From Tritrichomonas musculus (Eukaryota > Parabasalia > Tritrichomonadida > Tritrichomonadidae): a stretch of DNA of 64,000 bases. This document shows, piece by piece, positions 33,669-43,435 of the stretch. Positions within the stretch are counted from its first letter, which is position 1; every line of letters begins with the position of its first letter. The translations under genes were made by a program, and so were the position numbers. The stretch is from contig JAPFFF010000002.1 in NCBI GenBank assembly GCA_039105265.1, forward strand, positions 4,588,001-4,652,000, given 5' to 3'. The notes under the pieces were generated by a model, which had not been told where the DNA came from, made no database searches, and saw only the letters and a list, made by a program, of their open reading frames with translations.

Positions 33669-35813
33669 ATGTTTACGATCGAGCAGAGCGGTCACGTAAC
33701 AAAAACAAATACTATTGACGGATTAATTAACGAATACATCAAAAGATATGTCGATAATTATGTTATCAAAGGTGATTCATCGAACGGAAACGGAATCACA
33801 GAGGAACAATTGAATGAAGCTGTTAACGGATTGCGTGATTATGTCATCAACAATTACGCTTTATCAACTGATATACCTGATGACTTGATTAATGAAGAAT
33901 CGTTGACGACAAAAATAAATGAAGCATTAAAAGGATATGCATTGAAGACAGATATTCCGGAAGTACTCAAAAATAATGAACTACAATTGAATCCGAATGA
34001 AGAACCAACAGAAGAAGTTCAACAGAAATTGATGAATGATGATAAACCGCTATCAGCACAAGCATCATATATATTATCATCTATGGCAGTAACTAAAGTA
34101 AAAGATTTGATTAATATTGATGAATATGCAAAGCTTACAAACTTAAGCGAGTATCGTAAAATGAATGATTTAAGTATAACAAAGTTAACTCAACTTGAAA
34201 TTGATAGAAGTATAGAAGAAAACGGTATTTGTGATCATGTTTATGAAAAATGTTTCATCAAATTTAGATATAATGATATTGAATATGATTATGTATTCAC
34301 AACAGGCAATTTTAGTTCACTAGGATATTGGTGTGATAACTTCATTAATGTTGAAGGTACTGAATACAGTTTGTTTTGGAAGTATGATGGTACATTACTA
34401 TTAGAAAATTCAACAACATATTGTAAAGGCCCGATGGTTTATATTATATCAATTTTGTATGAAGACGGAACGGATGAAATAGCATTGAAGACAGATATTC
34501 CTGAACCTGTTGACTTAACAGCGTATTATACTAGTTCACAAGCTGATGAGAAGTTTGTTGATGAGGATGAATTGGCTTATGAATTAGATAAGTATGAAAC
34601 GAAAACAGTTGCTGAAGATAAATACGCATTGAAATCTGATATTCCGCTTGTTGTTCAATCTGATGAAACTGAATGTGATGCAACAGCAGCTGTTCCATCA
34701 TTAGATTATGTTGTAAATACATATCAGACAATATTTGAAAGTAATCTAATTGATAAAAAAGCTAATTTACTTGAAAAACAACTAACAGCTATTGATAACA
34801 AATTCTCAAATTATGCATTGAAAAGTGAAACAGATACAAAATTAACTCAATTGGATAATTATTATGATAGTCTTGTTGAACAATTGGATTCAACTTATTA
34901 TGATAAGGTAGATTGTGATGAAAAATTTGTATTGAAGTCAAATGTTTTAACAGAAGAACAACTAATAAAAAAATGTGCTATTGATTGCGGACCGATTACA
35001 GAGGGAGGGGAGATATCAATTCATTATCTAAAACTCGAAAGCAATGTAATTAAACTGGAATACGTAGTAGGTGATTATGCGCTATGTTTGGAAATAAGAA
35101 TATTATTCTATGATACAGCCGCAAATCCTCACAACATTGTTCTTGTATTACATCAAAGAACTGTGTATTTCGACAATTTCAAATTCCCACTATATTATGA
35201 AGACACTGTTGATATATCATCAGGAAGACCCCTGACATATAATTTCCCAATAGGCGGATATTCTTGGACAGTTACTCAGGAATTATTAGATGCTAAACAA
35301 ATATATTCAAGATGCATCATGTCCCGAGGTTATTTAGCAAAATATAAGGCTGCTATTTACGGTGCACAATCAAACACAACAATCACACATTACTCGCCGA
35401 TTGAATCATCAATGAACTCTGTTAGTGATTTCGTTGTTGGTTCTCCTGTGTATATGACAGGTAAGGTTTACAAACATGTTGGTGATGAATGGAAACCATC
35501 AACAGCTGATGATACAACTGATTGTATTTGTAGTGTCAAAACATCAGGAACATGGAAAGAATATGTCGGTATATGTGTGAGAATCGATGACAAAAATAAA
35601 TGTATCACATTTAGTTCACATGGTGATTATATGGTTCGCGTTAATGATTCATCATGTTATTCAATCGGTGATGAGGTGTTTATCGATAATGAAGACAATA
35701 AGCTGAAAGTTCTTTCAGGAGAGACAGCAATAACATCAAAAATAAAACGTATGACTGTAGGAATCATCACAAGCATTATTGATGAAAGAACATTAGCTGT
35801 ATTCAAAGAGTAA
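33669..35813 (+). CDS. fiber-like protein (714 aa), element B
   Basis: ATG at 33,669 gives MFTIEQSGHVTKTNTIDGL, parallel to A and C. The shaft has YALKTDIPEVLKNNELQLNP and EYAKLTNLSEYRK type repeats and the shared TSSQADEKFVDEDELAYELD segment. Residues about 430-565 (IDCGPITEGGEISIHYLKLE, HQRTVYFDNFKFPLYYE) form a globular module also found in the C fiber but not in A. The C-terminal cap (THYSPIESSMNSVSDFVVGS onward) is common to all three. Confidence 0.78.
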   Translation: MFTIEQSGHVTKTNTIDGLINEYIKRYVDNYVIKGDSSNGNGITEEQLNEAVNGLRDYVINNYALSTDIPDDLINEESLTTKINEALKGYALKTDIPEVLKNNELQLNPNEEPTEEVQQKLMNDDKPLSAQASYILSSMAVTKVKDLINIDEYAKLTNLSEYRKMNDLSITKLTQLEIDRSIEENGICDHVYEKCFIKFRYNDIEYDYVFTTGNFSSLGYWCDNFINVEGTEYSLFWKYDGTLLLENSTTYCKGPMVYIISILYEDGTDEIALKTDIPEPVDLTAYYTSSQADEKFVDEDELAYELDKYETKTVAEDKYALKSDIPLVVQSDETECDATAAVPSLDYVVNTYQTIFESNLIDKKANLLEKQLTAIDNKFSNYALKSETDTKLTQLDNYYDSLVEQLDSTYYDKVDCDEKFVLKSNVLTEEQLIKKCAIDCGPITEGGEISIHYLKLESNVIKLEYVVGDYALCLEIRILFYDTAANPHNIVLVLHQRTVYFDNFKFPLYYEDTVDISSGRPLTYNFPIGGYSWTVTQELLDAKQIYSRCIMSRGYLAKYKAAIYGAQSNTTITHYSPIESSMNSVSDFVVGSPVYMTGKVYKHVGDEWKPSTADDTTDCICSVKTSGTWKEYVGICVRIDDKNKCITFSSHGDYMVRVNDSSCYSIGDEVFIDNEDNKLKVLSGETAITSKIKRMTVGIITSIIDERTLAVFKE

Positions 35814-35858
35814 ATCAATTGATTTTCATTCACGGGCGGCATTTTAGCCTTTTATTTT

Positions 35859-35909
35859 GATTTCGATTGAAGGTTAAAAATATCTCTTTTTATATCCCTT
35901 TTTATTTTT
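35859..35909 (+). repeat. inverted-repeat arm left of the 354-aa gene
   Basis: GATTTCGATTGAAGGTTAAA through ATATCTCTTTTTATATCCC. Positions 35,860-35,903 are a perfect inverted match to 37,006-37,049, so the 354-aa gene is bracketed by a 44-bp inverted repeat. The string CACGGGCGGCATTT just before it (35,832) recurs at 28,597. Confidence 0.85.
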
Positions 35910-35935
35910 CATTTTGATTTTTTAATTTTTATAAA

Positions 35936-37000
35936 ATGACCGTCATTCAAACAAATCAAAACAATGAAAGCTCTTCAATCGTTGAGACCTCATCAGTCAA
36001 ATCATTCAATCCAAATCAACTAATGATTGAACAAGCAAACAGACTTCTTAATTTGTTCCTCAGTGATAAACAAATCAGAAATAATATTTTGTCAAAATCT
36101 GCAAAAGAAGACATTGAAAGGCTGTTTGATTTGATTGAAGGTAATCGTTCAAAGTATGTGTTAAAGATTCAGCGATACAGTGATTTAATGGATAATGTAT
36201 TTAACGCATTCAAAGCCATACCGTCCATTAATGACCTTCATTCATCAAAACCAGTGATTCCGGTCTTTGAAGAAATAAAGAAAGAACGTACAGATACTGT
36301 TGAGATAAAGAAATTCATCAGAAAATGTAACTTTGAATTCATGGGTTATCATTGCAATCATTCAACAATAGATGAAAAGTGCGATAAGATATATAAAAAC
36401 ATTACTGACGTATATAAAAGCGCTGAGTACGGGGTTTATAAAAGATTTGTATCAAAATGTGTATCTATCATGAGATGTATTTGCATTAACGATGATGCTG
36501 AGAGTTATGTTATGACTGAAGAAGATAAGGAAATGATGAGATGCGGATGTTATACACCGCCAGACACATATGAGGTATGGATGCTACGAATCGACCCGTC
36601 ATTGATTCAAGACGTCATTGATAACATTATTCAATTGAACGGAAAGATAGCTGAATGTAATTCAAAATCAGTCAAAACATGTTCAAAATGTGAAGCCATT
36701 AAACGAAAGTATGAATATTGTGTTCGCGAGCTACAAGATATGAGAGATGATTTGAAAGAACAAACAAAAGCTGATGAAGAATACAAAGAACAACCGGCTG
36801 AGAACAAATATAATATTGATTCATTTATGACAAAGAACTACCCGACCATGGAACGATTCACCCTATCTGACGTCCAAAAGAAGTATAAAACATCATTCGG
36901 ATTGTTTGTGAAGCAAGATGAACTGGCATCAATGATTGAAAAAACAGGTAGATTCAATATAACGTCGTCAAAGAACGTCAAATATGTTAACAGAAAGTGA
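35936..37000 (+). CDS. 354-aa protein, cassette gene flanked by inverted repeats
   Basis: Not recognised. Helical N-terminus, then a Cys-rich centre (MRCICINDD, MMRCGCYTPPDTYEVW), a CxxC segment TCSKCEAIKRKYEYC and a C-terminal part resembling a winged helix (FTLSDVQKKYKTSFGLFVKQ, MIEKTGRFNITSSKNVKYV). A DNA-binding role is possible. It sits where A and C pass straight from fiber to PolB, and 44-bp inverted repeats lie 27 bp before and 5 bp after it, so it looks like an inserted cassette. Confidence 0.65.
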   Translation: MTVIQTNQNNESSSIVETSSVKSFNPNQLMIEQANRLLNLFLSDKQIRNNILSKSAKEDIERLFDLIEGNRSKYVLKIQRYSDLMDNVFNAFKAIPSINDLHSSKPVIPVFEEIKKERTDTVEIKKFIRKCNFEFMGYHCNHSTIDEKCDKIYKNITDVYKSAEYGVYKRFVSKCVSIMRCICINDDAESYVMTEEDKEMMRCGCYTPPDTYEVWMLRIDPSLIQDVIDNIIQLNGKIAECNSKSVKTCSKCEAIKRKYEYCVRELQDMRDDLKEQTKADEEYKEQPAENKYNIDSFMTKNYPTMERFTLSDVQKKYKTSFGLFVKQDELASMIEKTGRFNITSSKNVKYVNRK

Positions 37001-37005
37001 AAATG

Positions 37006-37208
37006 AAAAGGGATATAAAAAGAGATATTTTTAACCTTCAATCGAAATCGAAATAATGACCTATATTTTAGGTATCAGTCATCAAAATCATTCAATGATT
37101 ATTATTATTTTTAGTGTTTCAATCGATTGAAACCAATGATAACAAAAAGAGATATAAAAAGAGATATTTTTAACCTTCAATCGAAAACGAAATAATGACC
37201 TATATTTT
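37006..37208 (-). repeat. inverted-repeat arm and direct duplicate right of the 354-aa gene
   Basis: 37,006-37,049 is the reverse complement of 35,860-35,903. A second copy in the same orientation runs 37,143-37,208, so the two (including AATAATGACCTATATTTTA) form a direct repeat about 138 bp apart. The extension AGGTATCAGTCATCAAAA (37,070) is found again at 43,090. Confidence 0.85.
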
Positions 37209-37269
37209 ATTGATTCGTGATTGATTTTCAATCAGTGGAGTACAAAAATAAAACATATTAATGCATCAT

Positions 37270-37911
37270 TTAAATCAAATCATGTTGATGTTTAAATCGA
37301 TTGATATATACGCCGACTGTTTTATTTTCAACATCACGAAGTGAAACAAATTCATTGCCTGATTTATTTGTATTGATATGAAGAATTTTATAAATATTAT
37401 CAGTAATCTTTGCATAAAAAATGTCTTCATTATTAGTATCATCAAAGTAATAATAATACTTGTTTTCTTCAAACTCTCTTCTTTCTGTCTTTGTTTCATA
37501 GAAATCAATAATCATAGCTTCATCAGGTATATCATCAACAAACTCATATTTTATACTTAGATGTGATGATTTATTTTGTTGATTTTCTGTCGGTGAAACC
37601 CATCGAAGATTAGATAAATGATAATCACTCCTATCATGATTGATATGGTCGACTTGTGGCAGATTATCAGGATTTTCAATGAATTGCCTTGCTACAAGAA
37701 TATGTTTATAATATATTTTGTTATTTAGGCTTACACACGGATAAACATTTTGTCTGTATTCACCTTCAGCTAATATTCGTCCTGTTTTCTTCTTTCTGAT
37801 GTTATAAGGGAAAGTTGTTTGAATTTCATAATCACTTTCAAAACCTTTCAAAGGTTCAAATTCGGCTTCATTTTCAGTTTCAATTTGTGCTTGTTCAGTT
37901 GGTTGACTCAT
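37270..37911 (-). CDS. NUMOD4-HNH endonuclease, second copy (213 aa)
   Basis: FEPLKGFESDYEIQTTFPYN (NUMOD4-like), HILVARQFIENPDNLPQ and DHINHDRSDYHLSNLRWVS (HNH core). The C-terminal half matches the copy at 23,300 (EFVDDIPDEAMIIDFYETKT). The N-terminus adds an acidic lead, TEQAQIETENEAEFEP. It lies between the cassette gene and PolB, a different site from the B' copy, as expected for a mobile endonuclease gene. The motif TTTATTTTTGTTATAA precedes its ATG. Confidence 0.85.
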   Translation of the reverse strand: MSQPTEQAQIETENEAEFEPLKGFESDYEIQTTFPYNIRKKKTGRILAEGEYRQNVYPCVSLNNKIYYKHILVARQFIENPDNLPQVDHINHDRSDYHLSNLRWVSPTENQQNKSSHLSIKYEFVDDIPDEAMIIDFYETKTERREFEENKYYYYFDDTNNEDIFYAKITDNIYKILHINTNKSGNEFVSLRDVENKTVGVYINRFKHQHDLI

Positions 37912-37966
37912 TTATAACAAAAATAAAAAAAATGATTTTTTAAAATAAAATCATCAAATTAATTGT

Positions 37967-40900
37967 TTAATGGTTTTCAATGAAATAGCTTGATGCATTC
38001 ATTCCGTAAATGTAGGGACAACAACATTGATTTGATAACACTAACATTTTTGTATGAGCTGCTGTTAAAGCATTTTTGATAACAGTTATCTTACTCATCA
38101 GTTGTGAATTCATTTGAAGGTTTATGTTCTTGCCTTTCATTACTGTTTGTTTTTCAATGACATCTTTATAATCACTTGATTTGATGTTGTTCTTCTTCAA
38201 TGAAACACCTTTGAGCTTTAATGAAATTGTTTTGTCATCACTCCAAATCGTATAACATTTAGAGCATAAAGCAACCTGACTTGCTCCGAACTTTTCTACA
38301 CAGCATCCGAGAATCTTTTTCTCATCATATACATCATTGATTGCAGGATTTGGCATAAATGAATAAATGTGTTTGTCATAAAATGTTTTGTCTTTGATGA
38401 CGTAATCAAACAGCTGATTAATCGGTTTATTCATATCGCCAGCGATTGACATGTAAAGGCTGTCCGTATCGACCGAGTTAAAATGAATCTTATTCATGTC
38501 AATACATTTGTAAAGAAAGTCATAAAGAAAAGTCAAATACCAGTATTTCGCGTTATCTAATGTCCAGAATGATTCCTGAAGACATGTATTACATTTGAAT
38601 GAATGTGGTTGTGATTGTATCAAATAACAATCATTTGACAATTTACAACCATTGCGATAAGTATCGGATGCAATCAATTGAAAGGCTTTATTTTTATCAA
38701 CAATTCTGACTTTATTAAAGTTCTCTGAATTCATACCGTCATATCCGTAAGATCCGTTCATACTAATCTTGTAAAACTTTTCATTACAAACTTCGTTTGC
38801 AAGGCTGCCGTTAGCAGCTTTACCTTTTGTCTTTCCTGACAATATATCCTGACGCTTCTTCATAAACTCACAAACAAATTGATTAAAACCGTCATGAGCT
38901 TCATATAAACTTAAGCTCTTAATGTCATCAATGATAAGTCCGTGATCAATTAAAAACCATAAATAATAATTCGAGAACGTCATAAATGTACCGCATGTAT
39001 CAAGCAACATTGTCAGCTTTCTTGTTTCTTTATCGACTGAATTCAGTTTATTGTCTTTCATGTATTTGTACATATAACTTCCTATCGTTTGTTCATCATT
39101 CATTATATTGATGTTTCTAAATACAGGGGGAAAGTTAATCAAATCATTAATTTTATTTTTCGGACATCTCAATCTGACTTCAGCTTTGAATATAAACTCA
39201 GGGTTTGCATCAAATCGCTTCTTTGATTGAATGATATTCATTGCAGCATTGAATACCTTTTCATTCTTGTTTCCGTCTTCATCATAAACATCAAATCGTT
39301 TTATAAATGAACCAGGCATGTACATGATTCCTCCGTGATAAGGATTGAATGAATGTTTTACTGAACTGAATGATGAAGGATACAATGAATTGAAATCAAT
39401 ACCAGCAACGTGTGAAACTATGTTTGAAGTGTCATAGCTAATGATTCTGTCATTAACGACATCATATTTGAGTTTATTGATTAATGTTTGACCTCTGATG
39501 TTCACTCGATGAAGTACATTTGATAATCCTCCCGTTATGTTCTCTCTCAAGTTGTAGTATTCTTTTTCATCAGTTATGAGTGTCGGAAGGTGATGGAGCT
39601 TGCAGAATTTCTTCAATTGTATTTTGGTTCTTGTTATCTTATCATCATCTCTTTGTCTCAAACGATTACATTCAGCACAAGCAAGTAAACAGTTATCAAT
39701 CTGATGTCCTTTGTTGTTATCTATTCTGTCAAGAGTTGGTTTGTTTTCATATGTGAAGTGTTCACCACATAAATGACATTTACCTGTTTCATTTGAATTG
39801 TACAATTTCATGAAAGCTTCAAAATCTTTTTCACTAACACATTTTGATATATCACGTTGATTTTGGTTCATTTGGTTGTGCTTCATGTCTTGCTTTCGAT
39901 AATTATCACATTTATTTAACCACCATTTCATTGTTGGTTTGAATGTATTCATCTTGTTGATGATTTCATAGTCATTCTTCGGGTTGAAATCTTTATAAGC
40001 AAGAGCATATTTGATACATGATGCGTTCTTTGACAATGAAAGATTACTTATCAAATCAACTTTATATTCAGCATTCATTTGAATAAGGTTGTCAATCGGT
40101 TTAATCATCATTTCAACATCATTGTCGTTGTATGATAACAAATAATCCCAACGTGTTGCAAACCTCTTTGAATCAATCAAATACTCTTCATAATCGGCTT
40201 TCGTTAATGGATTCTTTTGATTGAGATAACTGTAGAAGTCTTCATATTTGAATGGTTCACTCTTTGATAACACTTCATTATAATTCTCGCTGTTGATTGC
40301 TTCATAAGGAAATACACCTTTCGAACTGTTAGATATACCGCCAAAATCGATTCCAAACTGTTTGAGTGTTCCTCCGGCAACAAATGCTTGTGCGTCAATG
40401 AATCGTAATCGAACGGGATACTTTGATGATTTCAATATAAATTGTTTCAATGATGTAGCTGTTCCAATCATTCCGCTATCGATTGACCAATGATTTTTAA
40501 TCAATTGCTCTTTGAATAAGTTTGAATCAAATCGTGATGAATTAAAACCGAACACTGTTATTGTTTTCAATGATGTATCTATTTTATTGAGTTCTTCTTC
40601 CGATTTATCTTTGATGAATGATTTCAAATGATTCAACTTATCAGCATACACATCACAGCCAGCAACAAATAACCAGTCAATCCATTTGGCTATGAATTCA
40701 TTTGTTCTTATATCAAAGTTCTTTGTTATCAAACCTTTATCAAGTTTCACACATGATGAAACACTCAAAGGAATCAATCGAGAATTGATAACTGATTTAT
40801 CACTGACTTTCTTTTCAATCTTTTGCTCCATTGTTTCAAAATCATAAGTGATATAATGAATTGTTGGCTTCCATTCAAGCTCATATGAAAGACAATACAA

Positions 40901-42538
40901 ATAAACAGGACTGCCCAGGATGTGCGGGCAGTACGGTAAAGCTTCTCGTGAAGGAATGAAATCCTTTTTGAATCTTCCGTCACATTTCTTGACATGGTTA
41001 TTGAATCTATCCATATGTTCATGTCCTTTGTGAATATATGAACCGCATTGCGGGCATATATGAATGTTTGTTAATGCTTCAGCATTGATGATGTACATTA
41101 TGTGAATTATCTTATCCTTTGAATACAAGAGAGCTGAAAACGTTTTTGTTTCATCATCGACGTTATGCCATTGATCCTGTAAATCATAAATATGTTTCTT
41201 TTTGTCGTATTCATAGATGTTGACATTAATGTTATGCTTCTTCGCTGATTCTTTCATTTCTTCAATCGTGATACCTTTGAATGAGTTTATTAATTGTTTT
41301 GCTGCTTTTGAAGGCTTCTTTGTATAACTCAAACCGTGTTCATCACATAATATTTTCTTTGCTGCTGCTGTTCGGTCTGAGATTGTAAAAGGTCTTTTCA
41401 TTAATTCTTTATTCAAACAACAAGCAAGAAATCGATACCAACACAAACAATCATCAACGTTATCAATAATGATATATTTATTTTTAATGAATTCTTTTGG
41501 TAAATCATCAATCTTACCTGTTATCTTAACAACTCGTGAGATTGTAAATGAAACACTCCAAACGATACATAATTTGATGTTTGAAGTAGTGGTTTCATAT
41601 TCATGAATCTTTGATTCAACATACAGTTTAACTTTGTCAATATCTTTATTCTCTCTGACTATTATCGGAATTGATGATTTATAGTTTTTCCATTTGATTT
41701 CACTTGCCTCATACGTGTATCTTTCGTTTTCATTCTTCGGCGGTATCTCAAATATGCCTGTCAATTGAAAATATATTTTGAACGGTTTCACTTCTTGTTT
41801 AAATACAGTTTCAGTCAAATATTCATTAATGCTTTCAATTGATGATACACCGTTTTTGTAATATATTTTGATCGGTTCTTTACTGTCTTCATCTAATCGT
41901 TCAACCTTTTCACTATCATTCGGGAACTGATCAATAAAATGACTGCAAGCTTCTACTGCTTCATCAAAGTTCTCAGGTTCATTGATTATGAAATATGAGT
42001 CATGTTTTGAATGAACACCTTTATAGCCAAACTTTTTGAGATATTCAATTAATTCAGCATTTTCATTGTTAAATCGAATGTCTTCATATCGTTGAGGTTG
42101 TTTGTTTGTCTTTGGTGGTAATGGTCTCAATAATATATTTTCAGATTTAATTAATTGAAGGGCTTTGTTGAGTGCATCATGAGCTATTTTAATATTGGCC
42201 TCGATTTGTTTTTGTTTTTGTTGTTGTTCATCATCTTGTTCTTCTTCTTCAAATTGTTCCTCTTCCTCCTCCTCTTCTTCTGGTTGTTCTTCTGCTTCTC
42301 TTTTCATTCTGTTAACGAAAGCTAATATTGTTGTATCATTGATTCTATCACCTTCATGTTCTCTAAAACCGAATGAATTCAGATAATTTTCTAAGATTGA
42401 CTTGAAATGTTTAACATCATAGTCAGAAGGTTTAGATGTTGATAAGCGAGGTTTTAATTGAAGTTCATTATTGATATACCTGATTTGTTCAATAACAAAT
42501 GATTTGGTATCTTTTTGATAGTAATAACGAGAACTCAT
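37967..42538 (-). CDS. PolB: family B DNA polymerase, Polinton type (1523 aa), element B
   Basis: Same motif order as in A: CLCWYRFLACCL, HICPQCGSYIHKGHEHMD, YDFETMEQ (about 566), FNSSRFDSNLF, YNDNDVEMM, an HNH/zinc segment from CHLCGEHFTYE to ACAECNRLRQ, DFNSLYPS (1048), MNGSYGYDG and VDTDSLYMS (1356). The N-terminal region is shorter than in A and C: one copy of the repeated domain at most, then a Glu/Gln-rich stretch (EEQPEEEEEEEEQFEEEEQD). It reads against the upstream gene block and shares no terminator-like hairpin with it. Confidence 0.92.
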   Translation of the reverse strand: MSSRYYYQKDTKSFVIEQIRYINNELQLKPRLSTSKPSDYDVKHFKSILENYLNSFGFREHEGDRINDTTILAFVNRMKREAEEQPEEEEEEEEQFEEEEQDDEQQQKQKQIEANIKIAHDALNKALQLIKSENILLRPLPPKTNKQPQRYEDIRFNNENAELIEYLKKFGYKGVHSKHDSYFIINEPENFDEAVEACSHFIDQFPNDSEKVERLDEDSKEPIKIYYKNGVSSIESINEYLTETVFKQEVKPFKIYFQLTGIFEIPPKNENERYTYEASEIKWKNYKSSIPIIVRENKDIDKVKLYVESKIHEYETTTSNIKLCIVWSVSFTISRVVKITGKIDDLPKEFIKNKYIIIDNVDDCLCWYRFLACCLNKELMKRPFTISDRTAAAKKILCDEHGLSYTKKPSKAAKQLINSFKGITIEEMKESAKKHNINVNIYEYDKKKHIYDLQDQWHNVDDETKTFSALLYSKDKIIHIMYIINAEALTNIHICPQCGSYIHKGHEHMDRFNNHVKKCDGRFKKDFIPSREALPYCPHILGSPVYLYCLSYELEWKPTIHYITYDFETMEQKIEKKVSDKSVINSRLIPLSVSSCVKLDKGLITKNFDIRTNEFIAKWIDWLFVAGCDVYADKLNHLKSFIKDKSEEELNKIDTSLKTITVFGFNSSRFDSNLFKEQLIKNHWSIDSGMIGTATSLKQFILKSSKYPVRLRFIDAQAFVAGGTLKQFGIDFGGISNSSKGVFPYEAINSENYNEVLSKSEPFKYEDFYSYLNQKNPLTKADYEEYLIDSKRFATRWDYLLSYNDNDVEMMIKPIDNLIQMNAEYKVDLISNLSLSKNASCIKYALAYKDFNPKNDYEIINKMNTFKPTMKWWLNKCDNYRKQDMKHNQMNQNQRDISKCVSEKDFEAFMKLYNSNETGKCHLCGEHFTYENKPTLDRIDNNKGHQIDNCLLACAECNRLRQRDDDKITRTKIQLKKFCKLHHLPTLITDEKEYYNLRENITGGLSNVLHRVNIRGQTLINKLKYDVVNDRIISYDTSNIVSHVAGIDFNSLYPSSFSSVKHSFNPYHGGIMYMPGSFIKRFDVYDEDGNKNEKVFNAAMNIIQSKKRFDANPEFIFKAEVRLRCPKNKINDLINFPPVFRNINIMNDEQTIGSYMYKYMKDNKLNSVDKETRKLTMLLDTCGTFMTFSNYYLWFLIDHGLIIDDIKSLSLYEAHDGFNQFVCEFMKKRQDILSGKTKGKAANGSLANEVCNEKFYKISMNGSYGYDGMNSENFNKVRIVDKNKAFQLIASDTYRNGCKLSNDCYLIQSQPHSFKCNTCLQESFWTLDNAKYWYLTFLYDFLYKCIDMNKIHFNSVDTDSLYMSIAGDMNKPINQLFDYVIKDKTFYDKHIYSFMPNPAINDVYDEKKILGCCVEKFGASQVALCSKCYTIWSDDKTISLKLKGVSLKKNNIKSSDYKDVIEKQTVMKGKNINLQMNSQLMSKITVIKNALTAAHTKMLVLSNQCCCPYIYGMNASSYFIENH

Positions 42539-42630
42539 TTATGATATAATTAAAAAATCAAATTATTTGAATTTTGAAAAAATGTTAAATCAAAAAATAA
42601 AAAATATTTCGAGTTTTTTATTTCATTGAA

Positions 42631-43038
42631 ATGTCTGAGTTAAGAGAAATAATAAAACACATTGAAGAAATACATCATTTGTTAACAATATTAATTGCTA
42701 AATCAGATGATAATGAAGGTTCATTTGACAATGACAATAATGATTCATCAGATGAAGAGAATCAAATAAAAGATGATAAACCAAAACGAGCTTTATTCAA
42801 TTCATCAAAGTTCTTGAACGCTCATGACCGTGAATTAGTTATACAGTTCCTTGATGATGAACGAATGAAAGAAATAATGAAACTACCACAACATAAACAA
42901 GCATCATTTGCAAAACAATTGATTCAAAAGCATTTAAATATAAATATAACATCATACATGATTAACAGGATTCTCACATTCAAAAGGCAAAAGACGCATG
43001 ACAATGAAGATGACAATGATAATAAAAAGAGCTATTAA
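42631..43038 (+). CDS. 135-aa conserved protein beside PolB (B homologue of the 184/158-aa protein)
   Basis: MSELREIIKHIEEIHHLLTI, an acidic linker, then FNSSKFLNAHDRELVIQFLD and NINITSYMINRIL, which align with the A and C proteins. In B it is transcribed away from PolB, whereas in A and C both genes read the same way. The right inverted-repeat arm of the block begins inside its last codons. Confidence 0.7.
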   Translation: MSELREIIKHIEEIHHLLTILIAKSDDNEGSFDNDNNDSSDEENQIKDDKPKRALFNSSKFLNAHDRELVIQFLDDERMKEIMKLPQHKQASFAKQLIQKHLNINITSYMINRILTFKRQKTHDNEDDNDNKKSY

Positions 43039-43069
43039 AAGGGGTAATTTTAACCTTCAATTGAAATCA
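43021..43069 (-). repeat. inverted-repeat arm, right edge of the integrase-PolB block in B
   Basis: Pairs with 28,523-28,571 (45 of 49). Downstream ATGACTTATATTTTAGGTAT and CAGTCATCAAAAATCATT extend its similarity to the copy at 37,050-37,092. Confidence 0.85.
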
Positions 43070-43135
43070 AATAAATGACTTATATTTTAGGTATCAGTCA
43101 TCAAAAATCATTTTGAAGTTTTATTTTTGGTTTAA

Positions 43136-43381
43136 ATGAATAGTGCCATTAATGGTTTGAGTTGCGATACATCATCTTTACACGCTCAGTTTAGAAGGGT
43201 AAAGGATAAGATATTTGATAAATGTATGAATTCTGAAGATGACGCATTAAACGGAACTTTTGATAAGATGATTCACATACTGTCGATATATAAACAGCTA
43301 TTTAATGATATTGAATCAATTAAGATACAATTAAGAACCATTGATGAACGTATTAAATCAGCTGAACAAATGACTTTATAA
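43136..43381 (+). CDS. 81-aa helical protein
   Basis: MNSAINGLSCDTSSLHAQFR to the end RIKSAEQMTL; helical with a mild coiled-coil character (SIKIQLRTIDERIKSAEQ). The promoter-like TTTTATTTTTGG lies 6 bp before the ATG. It has no obvious counterpart in A or C. Function unknown. Confidence 0.55.
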   Translation: MNSAINGLSCDTSSLHAQFRRVKDKIFDKCMNSEDDALNGTFDKMIHILSIYKQLFNDIESIKIQLRTIDERIKSAEQMTL

Positions 43382-43435
43382 ATGAATCATTGAATGGCTC
43401 ATCATTAATGTTGTTTTATTTTTATTCAAACATTC

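Noticed and set aside
35936-37000. KilA-N assignment for the 354-aa protein
   Set aside because: It lacks the W-x-R-N and VHP/RLLVNHIAMW-type motifs seen in the true KilA-N gene of element A.
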